Part shown: piece by piece, positions 1-9,655 of the stretch
Numbering within the stretch: position 1 is the stretch's first letter
Layout: every line of letters begins with the position of its first letter
Origin: a virus
Direction: 5' to 3' (one strand)
Virus record (IMG/VR): IMGVR_UViG_3300023196_002844
Location: 1 to 31,305 of that record
DNA: 31,305 bases
Translations under genes and position numbers: made by a program
The notes under the pieces: generated by a model
Database searches by the model: none
What the model was told of the DNA's origin: nothing
The model's input: only the letters and a program-made list of their open reading frames with translations

Positions 1-371
1 ACAAGGAGATGCCTGAGTTGCTAACACCAACCACCATCTATGCCCGTCTCATTCAGCACCTGTTGGATGAGGTTCCTATCTTAGGCATGGCACACATTAC
101 AGGTGGAGGACTGCCTGAGAACCTTCCTAGGTGCCTTCCAGCAGGTCTTACCGTTGATGTTGACTATGGAGCATGGGATGTCCCAGAAATGTTTGAGACT
201 ATTCAACTTGCTGGTAATATCTCGGATGATGAGATGAGAAATGTATTCAATATGGGTATTGGATTCTGTTTAGTTGTTCCAAAAGAAGTAGCGACATTAA
301 CTCAGAATTTAATTGCTGACACACCATTTGGTATGAGATCTTGGATTATCGGAAATGTGAAAGAAAATTGA
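1..371 (+). CDS. purM: Phosphoribosylformylglycinamidine cyclo-ligase (AIR synthetase), C-terminal part
   Basis: This is the 3' end of a gene entering from the left; the frame is open from base 3, so the ATG at base 9 is an internal Met rather than the start. The visible stretch matches the C-terminal domain of PurM: an L(L/A)xPTxIY segment, then AHITGGGLPENLPR, the family's glycine loop, then a DVPEMF-like helix and an FNMGIGF strand. PurM closes the imidazole ring of 5-aminoimidazole ribonucleotide in purine synthesis, in the cytoplasm. Cyanomyoviruses are known to carry purM as an auxiliary metabolic gene thought to raise the nucleotide supply during infection. A tRNA gene follows six bases after the stop. 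Identification is firm; whether the upstream part is intact cannot be seen. Confidence 0.93.
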   Translation, partial: KEMPELLTPTTIYARLIQHLLDEVPILGMAHITGGGLPENLPRCLPAGLTVDVDYGAWDVPEMFETIQLAGNISDDEMRNVFNMGIGFCLVVPKEVATLTQNLIADTPFGMRSWIIGNVKEN

Positions 372-376
372 ATTAT

Positions 377-460
377 GGGAGTGTGGCGGAATCGGTAGAC
401 GCACCAGACTTAAAATCTGTTGAGAGTAATCTCGTGGGGGTTCAAGTCCCCCTACTCCTA
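377..460 (+). tRNA. trnL: tRNA-Leu (anticodon UAA)
   Basis: An 84-base cloverleaf with the long variable arm of a class II tRNA. The acceptor stem pairs GGGAGTG with TACTCCT (G-U pairs at both ends), followed by discriminator A at 460. The D-arm has GGCGGAATCGGTAGAC, the anticodon loop is CTTAAAA with TAA at 411-413, and the T-arm is GGGGG-TTCAAGT-CCCCC. CCA is not encoded. It would read UUA (and UUG by wobble), a codon favoured in AT-rich phage genes such as the oxygenase clusters further right. It lies between purM and the late structural genes. Confidence 0.95.
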
Positions 461-470
461 TTTAAAGCGT

Positions 471-478
471 GATAAATA
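471..478 (+). promoter_or_regulatory. T4-type late promoter motif (GATAAATA)
   Basis: GATAAATA lies 28 bases before the ATG of the large virion protein. It fits the NATAAATA consensus of T4-like late promoters, which are read by host polymerase carrying the phage gp55-type sigma factor and sliding clamp. The -35 region carries no consensus, as expected for this class. Related copies precede other structural genes in this window. Confidence 0.6.
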
Positions 479-506
479 ACTAACAACAGCAAGTTGCGAT
501 AGTAAG

Positions 507-3500
507 ATGCCTCTTAGTCGTCTAGATAATTTTTTAAAGAATGCGCGTGGCAACATTCTCTACGTTAATCCAAACGATTTAGACGCCACAGATTCAATTG
601 AGAATCAGGGAAATTCGTTAACTCGTCCTTTTAAAACTATTCAAAGGGCATTAATTGAGGCAGCTAGATTTTCATATCAGAGCGGATTAGATAATGATAG
701 GTTTAGTAAAACAACGATACTTTTATATCCTGGAGAACACCTTGTAGATAACCGTCCTGGATGGATTCCGGATGGATCTGGTAATTTTAGACTTAGAAAC
801 GGACTTACTTCTTCAGACTTCCCTAATTTTTCATTAACTACTAATTTCGATCTTACTACAGAAAATAACGCATTATATAAGCTTAATAGTGTACATGGTG
901 GAGTCATCTTACCGAGAGGTACCTCTCTTGTTGGTTTAGATCTTAGAAAAACTAAAATTCGTCCAAAATATGTTCCTGATCCAGAAAACGTAAATGTTGA
1001 AAGAACTGCAATTTTCAGAGTAACAGGCACCTGTTACTCATGGCAATTTTCAATTTTTGATGGTGATCCAAATGGGGTTGTTTACAAAGATTACACTTCT
1101 AATTCATTTGTCCCTAATTTTTCTCACCATAAACTTACTTGTTTTGAGTATGCTGACGGAAAGAATGATGTAAAAATTAATGATGCATTTATAACTGATT
1201 TTGATGCTGGTAGAACTGATCTTGATATTTTTTATGAAAAAGTTGGATTAGCATATGGGCCCTCCTCTGGTAGAGAGATTCAACCTGATTATCCAGATGC
1301 TGGACTTGACATTCAACCTAAGATTGATGAATACCGTATTGTTGGCCCTAAAAGTGGCGCAATTGGAATTACTAGTATCAAAGCAGGCGATGGTGTAACA
1401 CCTTCAACAGAGATAACTGTAACTTTAGAAAATGCTTTATTTGGACTTGATGTTGATACCCCTATCAAAATTTCAAATGTAGCAACAGATTCATACAACG
1501 GACAATTTGTTGTTAGTGATGTCTTAGCTTCCACAGCAGAAGGAACTACCCAGTTTAAGTATAGTGTCTCCAATGCACCTGCTGATGCACTTCCCACTGC
1601 AACTGGATCTCAAGTTGACTTACAGTCTGACACTGTTACATCTGCATCTCCTTACATTTTCAACATCTCTTTGCGTTCCGTCTTCGGCATGTGTGGTATG
1701 CACGCTGATGGAAGCAAGGCTCTTGGATTTAAATCCATGGTTGTTGCTCAATTTACAGGTATTGGACTTCAGAAGGACAAGAACGCTTTTGTAAAATATA
1801 ATAGTAATACTGGAGAATATAAAGATTCTACTTTTGCAGGTAATGCAAATTTACCTGAAGACAGTTCTGCTATCTTCAAACCTGATTATGAAAACTTCCA
1901 TATTAAAGCATCGAATGACTCTGTTATTCAGATCGTTTCATGTTTTGCCATCGGTTATGCAAATCATTTCGTAACTGAGAGTGGTGGTGATTTATCTGTA
2001 ACAAACTCAAACTCAAACTTTGGTGCTAAAGCACTTGTTTCTAAAGGATTCAAGCAAAATTCATTTGTTAGAGATGATGTTGGATATATTACTCATATTA
2101 TTCCTCCAAAGGAACTTGAAACTTCGCAAGGTGCTATTGAATTCAATGCTATTGACGTAGAAAAAACTGTTGTTGGCGTTGCATCTACAAGCAGACTTTA
2201 TCTTTATAACCAAACAAACGAAGATGCACCCCCTGATCATGTTATTGAAGGTTATAGAGTTGGTGCAAAAGAAAATGATACTCTTAATGTTTTAATTCCA
2301 GATAGTACAGGCACACCTACGAATTATTCAGCTCGTATTGTTATGCCCAATACTGAGTTATCAACAACTCAGGACACATTCCAGAAAATTCATAAGGTTG
2401 GTAGAACATCTGGTATTAATAGTATCACATCAAGCACAATTACTTTAGATTCTCCACATAATTTTCTTTCTGGAGAAAATATTCGTATTGTATCTGAGAA
2501 TGCTCATTTACCTGATGGACTAGAGAGTAATGCAATTTACTTTGCAATTACGTCGGGTGTTGGAACCGATCAGATTAAGATTGCAAAAACTCTAAATGAT
2601 TCTATTAGTGGTGACTCTCTTACTATTAATAACAAGGGTGGCATCTTAAGAGTACAGAGTAGAGTATCTGATAAGAGTGCTGGTGATATTGGACACCCAA
2701 TTCAATTTGACTCTAATGAGTCACAATGGTACGTTACTGTTGGAACTGCTACCACAGACAATGATATCTACTCTACACTTGTAGGACTCGGTACAACTTC
2801 TCTTGGTGCTGCAACTCCTAGAACATTCATCAATCGTAAACCTGATACAAGAAATGTCATTGATACGATTTATAGAGCACGTTATGTAATTCCCTCAGGA
2901 TCTGGAATTACCTCTGCGCGTCCTCCTGTTGATGGATATGTTCTTCAAGACTCCTCCTTTGTAACTGGCGCGACTGATGCGGAAGTTGCTTCTTATTTCA
3001 GTCCAACCACAGTTAGCATCTCTAATGTTAATGAGCAAAGAAACTTTAGTTTCATTGCCAATGCGAACTGGAACAGCAATACAGCAAATATTCTTACTGA
3101 ACTTCCTCACAAACTCAAAGTTGGTTCAGAAGTAGAAATCAAGAATATTGTTAGTGCAAATAATCCTGTTGGAACCGCTAACTCTGGTTTTAATGGCAAA
3201 TTCAATGTTACTGGTATTACTAGTGCTAGAGAATTTGCAGTTTCCTTAGTAAGTTCTTCTGGCCCTGGAACATTTGATAGTGATACATCCGCAAGAACCA
3301 CAAGTCTTCCTACTTTCACTCAAACAAGAACTAAAGGAACATACCAAGTTTATCGAGCTCAGCAAGTTCAAAGATATGTTGCTGGTGAACAGGATGGTAT
3401 CTATCATCTGCTGATAGTTAATAATTCTAACTCTCCTTCAGTAGCACCCTTCTCTACTGAAAGATTCTCTCAGTCAATTCAGCAACTTTATCCTCAGACT

Positions 3501-6386
3501 AATAGAGATAATCCAAAGAGTGATCCTACAGAATCTGCATCATTCGCTCTACCTACACCAATTGGTGAGACTGTAATTGATGATTCTCAAAACAGCGTCA
3601 CTAGGGAAACTATAAATTCTCAGATCTTTGACTATAATATTGGTTTTGGTGTAACTGAAGTTCAGTCGAATAGTGCTGGTGCTGCCCATACATTCTTCTC
3701 TACTATTGATCATGGACTAAATCGTGTTATTAATATTGGTATCGCTGATAGTGGTGCTGGGTATGGTAATGGAAGTGCTGGTTTCATTTACAATGCTAAA
3801 TTAGTATCTGCTGGATCTGCTTCAACGCAAGGACAAAACGCAACTGCCAGAATTCAAGTTAACTCATCTGGTAATTTGGTTGCTGCCAAGATCATGGATG
3901 GAGGTAGTGCATATACATTAGGTGATTCTTTACAGATTGTTGGTGTTGGAACTACTGCTCCTCATAGTGTTGGTATTGTCACAGTCACTAAGGTTTACGA
4001 TAACACTGGTGATGTACTTCAATTAGTTAACGCTAAACCTTCATCAAATTATCCTTATAATACTCTTTATAGAATTACTGGAATTACTGCAGGATCTGCA
4101 AAGGAAGTTAAAGTAGCATCTGCATCAACTATAAGTGGGGCTGGAATTGGCGTTACAAATCTCGTCAATGCTGCAGTAGTAAATGTTGGAAGATCACTAA
4201 ATGTAAGTTCATTTAACTACAATCAAGTTACTGGTGTTGGTGTTGTTACAACCACTGAGAATCATGGACTGAGAGTTAACAACAAAGTTAACATTTCAGG
4301 TATTGATCAATCTCTTTATCAGGGAGACTTTATTATTAAGAAGACTGATGCACTTAACTCTTTTGAGATTAGTGTTGGTGTAGGCACCACTGCTCCTAAT
4401 CCTTCTGGAACAATCAAAGCACTTCCTAATGGATATTGTGCTTCTGGAGGAAACATTGTCCTAGAAGATGAAAATCTTAGTGGAAGACAGCAAACAACAT
4501 ATGCAGGTATTACCACTACAGTATCCGCTGCCGTTCTTACTGCCGCAACCGCCTCTATTGACATCTTGAATGTCACAGAAACTGATATTAATATTGGTGA
4601 TTATCTACTCATCGATAAAGAAATTGTAAGGGTAAAGTCAACTGTTACTGGAAATCCTGTTACCGTTTTCCGTGGTGTTCTTGGTACTAGAGCAACATCA
4701 CATGCAACAAATTCTGTAATCAAGAGAGTTACTTGTCGTCCGGTTGAATTTAGAAGAAACTCTATAATTCGTGCTTCTGGACATACGTTTGAATACGTTG
4801 GTTATGGCCCTGGTAACTATTCTACTGCATTACCAGAAAAGCAAGATAGATCTCTTACCACTAGAGAAGCACTCATTTCACAATCTCTGAAGATGGATGG
4901 CGGTGTAAACGTTTACACTGGTATGAATGATGCTGGTGACTTCTATGTTGGTAATAAGAAAGTAAGTTCTGCTACGGGGCAAGAAGAAGTCTTTGATGCA
5001 CCTATTCCCACCGTTACTGGTGAAGATGTATCGACAAGTGGAGTTAGTGTTGGATTTGACGTTCTGACTCCACTTGAGGCGTCAATTAGTCGTTCTTTAA
5101 GAGTTGAGGGTGGCCCCGAAAACAATATTGTTTCTGAGTTTGACGGCCCTGTAATCTTTAACAATAAGATTACTTCTACTTCAAATAAAGGTATTGAGTC
5201 TAACTCTTTATTCTTGCAAGGTGATACGACTGTATCTAGAAAATATACTGTAGGTATTGCAACTCCTTCTCTTGCTGGAAACCCTGGTGATCTTGTTTAT
5301 AATGCAAATCCATCTAAGGGTGGATATGTTGGTTGGATTTACACAACTAATAATGACTGGTATAGATTTGGTAACGTAAGTCTTGAGAAGACTTTAAGTG
5401 TTGGTATCTTCGATCAAGTAGGTATCGCTACTACTACACCTGGAGACTTTACACTCAAGGTTGGAAACGGATCTACATCATTCTCTCTCGATAAGTCTGG
5501 AAGAGCAGGTGTTGGAACAGATGCAAATGTATTTAAGTTCAGAGTAGAGGGTGACTCTTACTTTGGTGGAAATGTCAACTCTGCAGGTATAATTACTGCC
5601 GCACTATTTAAAGGTGATGGTTCTGGACTTAATAACCTACCCACTGACAGTCTGTTTAGTTCTGTTCCTCTTGGTATTGGAACTGGTATCTACCCTAATA
5701 ACTTGGTTCGCGTAGGTGTTGGAACTTCTGTCCCTCACTTTAATCTTGATCTTGGTACAACAGGTGCGGGTACAACCGACATTAAGGTAAGAAACAATGC
5801 TGTCTTTGATGGTAGACTTGATGTTGTTAATGTAAATGTTAGTGGAGTAATTACTGCTACATCTCATAAATTAGATAGTACAACTGGTGAGATTCGCACT
5901 GGTATTATCACTGCAACTAACATTGTTGTAGGAACTGCTCTCTCTACATCTAGTAATCAAACTGGATTTGGAACAGCATCACCTAGAGCAAAGGTTGATA
6001 TTGAAGGATCTGTCAAGTTTAAGACATACTCGGAATTCGTTCAAACGCTTGATATCTCAAGTGGTAATGTCAATATTAACTTGTCTGACGCACAATCTTT
6101 CCATCTGATTGTTGATGAAGATGTAACACAATTTACTCTTCTCAATCCACCCACTGGAGCAACTGCTTTCTCTATCTTAATTGATCAAGATAGCACGGGT
6201 GGCTACTCTGTTGGCATTGCTACATTCAAAGATAGTGGAGGAACGGTAATACCTACCAAGTTCCCCGCTGGTGGAGTCTTACCCATTGTTACAACAACCG
6301 CAGGTAAGTCGGATATCTACTCATTCAAGACGTTCGATGGTGGTTCAACACTCTATGGTGTAGTTGGAGGACAGAACTTCGCATGA
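507..6386 (+). CDS. Very large virion structural protein, likely baseplate/tail-fibre associated
   Basis: 1959 aa. The N-terminus (about residues 15-75) has YVNPNDLDAT...RPFKTIQRALIEA...TTILLYPGEH, a layout typical of right-handed beta-helix (pectin-lyase-fold) proteins, and it resembles a large virion protein conserved in T4-like cyanophages. The middle is beta-rich with many VGVGTT(A/S)P-type turns and no clear enzyme motif. The C-terminal quarter has the fibre repeat AGIITAALFKGDGSGLNNLP and ends in a small domain common at fibre ends (an FTLLNPP...ILIDQD segment, then a GGSTLYGVVGGQ-type tail). It therefore looks like a trimeric shaft-like structural protein. The ATG at 507 follows a late promoter motif; no strong ribosome site is seen. 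Its stop overlaps the next gene by four bases (ATGA). The exact position in the virion is not shown by sequence. Confidence 0.85.
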   Translation: MPLSRLDNFLKNARGNILYVNPNDLDATDSIENQGNSLTRPFKTIQRALIEAARFSYQSGLDNDRFSKTTILLYPGEHLVDNRPGWIPDGSGNFRLRNGLTSSDFPNFSLTTNFDLTTENNALYKLNSVHGGVILPRGTSLVGLDLRKTKIRPKYVPDPENVNVERTAIFRVTGTCYSWQFSIFDGDPNGVVYKDYTSNSFVPNFSHHKLTCFEYADGKNDVKINDAFITDFDAGRTDLDIFYEKVGLAYGPSSGREIQPDYPDAGLDIQPKIDEYRIVGPKSGAIGITSIKAGDGVTPSTEITVTLENALFGLDVDTPIKISNVATDSYNGQFVVSDVLASTAEGTTQFKYSVSNAPADALPTATGSQVDLQSDTVTSASPYIFNISLRSVFGMCGMHADGSKALGFKSMVVAQFTGIGLQKDKNAFVKYNSNTGEYKDSTFAGNANLPEDSSAIFKPDYENFHIKASNDSVIQIVSCFAIGYANHFVTESGGDLSVTNSNSNFGAKALVSKGFKQNSFVRDDVGYITHIIPPKELETSQGAIEFNAIDVEKTVVGVASTSRLYLYNQTNEDAPPDHVIEGYRVGAKENDTLNVLIPDSTGTPTNYSARIVMPNTELSTTQDTFQKIHKVGRTSGINSITSSTITLDSPHNFLSGENIRIVSENAHLPDGLESNAIYFAITSGVGTDQIKIAKTLNDSISGDSLTINNKGGILRVQSRVSDKSAGDIGHPIQFDSNESQWYVTVGTATTDNDIYSTLVGLGTTSLGAATPRTFINRKPDTRNVIDTIYRARYVIPSGSGITSARPPVDGYVLQDSSFVTGATDAEVASYFSPTTVSISNVNEQRNFSFIANANWNSNTANILTELPHKLKVGSEVEIKNIVSANNPVGTANSGFNGKFNVTGITSAREFAVSLVSSSGPGTFDSDTSARTTSLPTFTQTRTKGTYQVYRAQQVQRYVAGEQDGIYHLLIVNNSNSPSVAPFSTERFSQSIQQLYPQTNRDNPKSDPTESASFALPTPIGETVIDDSQNSVTRETINSQIFDYNIGFGVTEVQSNSAGAAHTFFSTIDHGLNRVINIGIADSGAGYGNGSAGFIYNAKLVSAGSASTQGQNATARIQVNSSGNLVAAKIMDGGSAYTLGDSLQIVGVGTTAPHSVGIVTVTKVYDNTGDVLQLVNAKPSSNYPYNTLYRITGITAGSAKEVKVASASTISGAGIGVTNLVNAAVVNVGRSLNVSSFNYNQVTGVGVVTTTENHGLRVNNKVNISGIDQSLYQGDFIIKKTDALNSFEISVGVGTTAPNPSGTIKALPNGYCASGGNIVLEDENLSGRQQTTYAGITTTVSAAVLTAATASIDILNVTETDINIGDYLLIDKEIVRVKSTVTGNPVTVFRGVLGTRATSHATNSVIKRVTCRPVEFRRNSIIRASGHTFEYVGYGPGNYSTALPEKQDRSLTTREALISQSLKMDGGVNVYTGMNDAGDFYVGNKKVSSATGQEEVFDAPIPTVTGEDVSTSGVSVGFDVLTPLEASISRSLRVEGGPENNIVSEFDGPVIFNNKITSTSNKGIESNSLFLQGDTTVSRKYTVGIATPSLAGNPGDLVYNANPSKGGYVGWIYTTNNDWYRFGNVSLEKTLSVGIFDQVGIATTTPGDFTLKVGNGSTSFSLDKSGRAGVGTDANVFKFRVEGDSYFGGNVNSAGIITAALFKGDGSGLNNLPTDSLFSSVPLGIGTGIYPNNLVRVGVGTSVPHFNLDLGTTGAGTTDIKVRNNAVFDGRLDVVNVNVSGVITATSHKLDSTTGEIRTGIITATNIVVGTALSTSSNQTGFGTASPRAKVDIEGSVKFKTYSEFVQTLDISSGNVNINLSDAQSFHLIVDEDVTQFTLLNPPTGATAFSILIDQDSTGGYSVGIATFKDSGGTVIPTKFPAGGVLPIVTTTAGKSDIYSFKTFDGGSTLYGVVGGQNFA

Positions 6387-8035
6387 TTGGATTAGGGTTT
6401 TACAACGTCACACAGACGACAACCGATCTCAACGGGCCTTTCCTTAGATTTACTGAGGAACCAAGTTCATCTACAATAAATGATGGTGGTAGCGTTACTT
6501 TAACTGGTATCGCTACTGCTGAGTTCAAACATAACCCATCAACTATTCCAGGAGAAAGAGTTACTAACACAGGAGATATTGCATATCAATGGTACATTGA
6601 AGGCATTGCTGCTCAGGATATTTCTGGAAAAATTAGTGGTTCTCAAACTAATAGTTTGACATTAACGAACCTTTCAAATCCCACAGATACAAATAGATCT
6701 ATAGTTTTACGTGCAACATACGATGGATCTGCTTATCAATCAGAAGAGGGTGGTATTTCAGCAGGTATTGCAAGATCAACAGGTAATGGTGTAAATCAAC
6801 CTGTTGATTCATCTGCTGCAGTAGTTACGATAAATCCCACAATTTCTATTGATACTCAACCTGTAGAGGCAACTGCTGCTCAAGGACTTGATGCAACATT
6901 CACTGTTGTTGCATCTGCTTCCGATGGAAGTGATGTTAATTATCAGTGGACTAAAGATGGTGATTCACTGTCTGACGGTACTGATGTAAGTGGATCAAAT
7001 ACTCCGACACTTTCTATCTCAGATACAACTCTTGGTACATCAACAATAGGTGTTACAGTATCTCATCCTACTGCAGGTAACTCTCCTGTCACGTCAGATG
7101 GTGTAGATTATACTGTTGTATCGGCCAGAACTATTATTGATTATTACTTCCATGATGATAGTGGAAATTACTATGGATCTGGATCAAAAAATCTATTTGA
7201 TGCTAGTCTGCCATTTACTGCTAATCCTAACAGATCAACTCAGGGAATATCTTTCCATTCACCGGAACAAGATATTACAGTTAAAGTTAAAATGGGAGCT
7301 GGCGCAGGTTCAGGTAGAAATGGGAACAATGGTGGACAAGGTGGAATATCTGAATTTATCATTACATTAGAGAAAAATACAGAATATATTCTCAAACTTG
7401 GTTCGGCGGTAATGCCTACTGGTGGTGCTAATGGTGGTGGTGGAGCTGCGTACATCTATAAGAAAGCTAGATTGCTCGTGGCATTAGGTGGAGGTGGTGG
7501 TGCTGGTTCAAGTGGTAATGGAGGAACAGGTGGGGGAATCGGTATATCTGGCACAAGAGGTGGTGGAAGAAGTGGAGGAAGTGGAGGATCAACATATGAT
7601 ACTGGATCTCTTCCAACAATTGGTGTTTTCCCAGGTGGACAAATCTATGGTGGTGTAAACTGGTCTTCTCCAACTGCTGGTAGAATCTCTGGATGTACGA
7701 TCGGAAGTAATTATTTTACAAGTAGATTTTCACCATGTGATGACATGGGAATATCAAGATTCAGAGTTGGATCAGGTTCTGAACTCAGTCAGACGCCACT
7801 AATTGAAAGAGGATACAAACCGGGAGTTGGACATAGAAATAATGGCGGTAACGGTTCTGGTAACAATGGTGGTGGTGCATCTGGAGCAAACGGTGGAAAC
7901 GCAGGAAGTAATAACTCGGCAGGTGGTGGAGGAAGTGGATATTCAAGTGGAGATGTTGAGTTACTAACTACTCAGTTAGGAGGAAATTCAAATGGTAATG
8001 CATATTGTACATTTGAATATTATATACCTGACTGA
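6383..8035 (+). CDS. Ig-like/glycine-rich fusion protein, putative virion surface adhesin
   Basis: 550 aa, starting inside the stop of the preceding gene (ATGA), so translation is probably coupled. Two Ig-like domains can be seen: residues about 20-150 with YQW at 68-70, and about 152-248 with YQWTKDGDSL at 187-196 and a PTLSISDTT strand. Residues about 300-535 form a glycine-rich domain with ALGGGGGAG-type blocks and GxGG spacing, and the chain ends in a short hydrophobic strand. Ig-like domains on tailed-phage virions are known and often bind surface sugars weakly. Poly-glycine blocks of this kind occur in phage tip adhesins that fold as polyglycine II helices. The fusion suggests a binding or decoration protein on the structure formed by the gene before it. 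No enzyme motif was seen. Confidence 0.75.
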   Translation: MIGLGFYNVTQTTTDLNGPFLRFTEEPSSSTINDGGSVTLTGIATAEFKHNPSTIPGERVTNTGDIAYQWYIEGIAAQDISGKISGSQTNSLTLTNLSNPTDTNRSIVLRATYDGSAYQSEEGGISAGIARSTGNGVNQPVDSSAAVVTINPTISIDTQPVEATAAQGLDATFTVVASASDGSDVNYQWTKDGDSLSDGTDVSGSNTPTLSISDTTLGTSTIGVTVSHPTAGNSPVTSDGVDYTVVSARTIIDYYFHDDSGNYYGSGSKNLFDASLPFTANPNRSTQGISFHSPEQDITVKVKMGAGAGSGRNGNNGGQGGISEFIITLEKNTEYILKLGSAVMPTGGANGGGGAAYIYKKARLLVALGGGGGAGSSGNGGTGGGIGISGTRGGGRSGGSGGSTYDTGSLPTIGVFPGGQIYGGVNWSSPTAGRISGCTIGSNYFTSRFSPCDDMGISRFRVGSGSELSQTPLIERGYKPGVGHRNNGGNGSGNNGGGASGANGGNAGSNNSAGGGGSGYSSGDVELLTTQLGGNSNGNAYCTFEYYIPD

Positions 8036-8043
8036 AAATATTT

Positions 8044-8051
8044 GATAAATA
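8044..8051 (+). promoter_or_regulatory. T4-type late promoter motif (GATAAATA)
   Basis: GATAAATA sits in the 45-base gap before the fibre gene at 8081, ten bases ahead of a conserved G-rich leader. It has the same form as the motif at 471-478. Confidence 0.6.
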
Positions 8052-8061
8052 TATAAAACAA

Positions 8062-8080
8062 CGGGGGATAGTGAACCCAA
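8062..8080 (+). promoter_or_regulatory. Conserved leader/ribosome-binding segment, copy 1
   Basis: The 19 bases before the ATG read CGGGGGATAGTGAACCCAA. A near-identical segment (17 of 19 identical) stands directly before the fibre ATG at 14414. The GGGGGA part can pair with the 16S rRNA tail, and GGG...CCC could close a small hairpin. The shared leader suggests common control or descent of the two fibre genes. Confidence 0.5.
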
Positions 8081-9631
8081 ATGGCAGTAGATAAGAGTTT
8101 TGTCGTAAAGAATGGCTTAGAGGTTAACTCTGATCTTATTGTAACTGATATATCCGACAGTCAAAATAAAAAAGTCGGTATCGCGAGCACAGGACCACGC
8201 ACGACACTAGATGTTCGTGGTGGAATTGCTGCAACAGATGGTAACTTCAGTGGTATTCTTACCGCAGCAAGTGTAGATATCTCAAGCTTTGGTGCTATTA
8301 GAGGTACTGAAGCAACAATCACCGGATTCTCCACACTAGGAGGATTGACGGTAGATCAATTAACCGTATCTGGTGTAGCAACCTTTGCAGATCTTTCTTA
8401 TGATGAGATAACAGGTAGAAATATTAATATCACAGGAATCGCTACGATTCCTGTTTTTGATGGAACTACGGCATTTAATGATGGTGTAACTGTTGTTGGC
8501 GTAGTAACCGCAGCACACTTTGATGGGGGTGGACTTGGCGTTGGTGTTGCTGATTCCACTGGCACCATTATTGGGTATGGATTTACCATGCTCAACTTTA
8601 TTGGCGCAGGAAATACCTTTGCCGTTGATGGAACATCCGTTGATATCAGCATCGCCGGAGGTGGCGGTGGTAGCGGAGGAGGTGGATCCGCTAGTATTGG
8701 TATCGGTACAACAGTAGGGGATGCTTTCTCTGGTATTGTCACCGCAGGTAATCTTTGGTATAATACAGGTGAAGGTAGATTATTCATCTATTATCAGGAT
8801 ATAGATTCTGCACAATGGGTTGATGCTGCACCATTCAATGTTGGTATTATTACCTCTCTATCGGAAATATCATTTATTGCCGGTTCTGCTGCAGCACCCT
8901 CAATTTCGTTTGGATCTGATTCAGATTCTGGTTTTTTCTCTGCTGGTACAGATCAACCAGGAGTTACTGCTGCTGGTTCCCAGGTTGCTAGATTTAATCC
9001 TAGTGGATTAAGTGTCACTGGTGTTGTAACCGCTACCAGTTTCTCTGGTGATGGTGCTGGACTAACAGGTGTTGCAAGCACAGATAATATACAGACTGCC
9101 ACTGAAGCATCATTTTTAAGTGGAGTTAAAATAGCAGGCGTTACCACTGCATCTGGAGGTGTTGTTGGTAATGTAACTGGTAATGCAACAGGATTATCTG
9201 GTTCTCCAAACATTGTAGTTGGTTCTATCACTGCATCATCAGGAACTGTAAGTGGTAATTTGAGTATTGGTGGTACACTAACGTACCAAGATGTCACCAA
9301 CATGGATGTGTTGGGTATTGGTACATTCCAGCAAGGTATTCAAGTTCTTGCAAATGGTGCTAATGTCACAGGTATTGTGACTGTAGGTTTAACCACTATT
9401 AAGAGTGGTGAAGTAGAAGTTACTGGTGTTGTCACTGCCTCTCACTTTAGTGGAGGTGGATTGGGAGTTGGTATTAAAACTACCGGTGGAGTTATTGGTT
9501 ATGGATTCACTAACCTTAATTTTATTGGAGCAGGAAATACCTTCTCTGTTGATGGAACAACAGTTGATATCAGCATCGCTGGCGGCGGTGGTGGTGGTTT
9601 TAGTATGCTACAATATATTCTTGCCCTTTAA
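8081..9631 (+). CDS. Repeat-type tail fibre protein
   Basis: 516 aa. It is built almost wholly from short beta repeats of the GVVTATSFSGDGAGLTGV type separated by Gly/Ser/Thr-rich turns, the usual make-up of trimeric fibre shafts in cyanophages. A module (GYGFxxLNFIGAGNTF, a VDGTxVDISIAGGGGG end) occurs twice, about 8492-8680 and 9418-9600, so the C-terminal part repeats the middle. The segment at about 9250-9450 (TYQDVTNMDVLG...FQQGIQVLANGANV) also recurs in the fibre at 17816. The protein ends right after the second poly-Gly block with a short hydrophobic tail (FSMLQYILAL). A late promoter and G-rich leader precede it. Which fibre it forms is not shown. Confidence 0.8.
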   Translation: MAVDKSFVVKNGLEVNSDLIVTDISDSQNKKVGIASTGPRTTLDVRGGIAATDGNFSGILTAASVDISSFGAIRGTEATITGFSTLGGLTVDQLTVSGVATFADLSYDEITGRNINITGIATIPVFDGTTAFNDGVTVVGVVTAAHFDGGGLGVGVADSTGTIIGYGFTMLNFIGAGNTFAVDGTSVDISIAGGGGGSGGGGSASIGIGTTVGDAFSGIVTAGNLWYNTGEGRLFIYYQDIDSAQWVDAAPFNVGIITSLSEISFIAGSAAAPSISFGSDSDSGFFSAGTDQPGVTAAGSQVARFNPSGLSVTGVVTATSFSGDGAGLTGVASTDNIQTATEASFLSGVKIAGVTTASGGVVGNVTGNATGLSGSPNIVVGSITASSGTVSGNLSIGGTLTYQDVTNMDVLGIGTFQQGIQVLANGANVTGIVTVGLTTIKSGEVEVTGVVTASHFSGGGLGVGIKTTGGVIGYGFTNLNFIGAGNTFSVDGTTVDISIAGGGGGGFSMLQYILAL

Positions 9632-9632
9632 T

Positions 9633-9640
9633 TATAAATA
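9633..9640 (+). promoter_or_regulatory. T4-type late promoter motif (TATAAATA)
   Basis: An exact TATAAATA directly follows the fibre stop and lies 15 bases before the ATG at 9656. The leader would be very short, and no good ribosome site is present. Confidence 0.6.
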
Positions 9641-9655
9641 ACTCAAAAGATATTC

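Noticed and set aside
377-478. tRNA-Leu as an integration (att) site
   Set aside because: No integrase and no repeated tRNA 3' end were seen; T4-like cyanophages are lytic and commonly carry tRNA genes.
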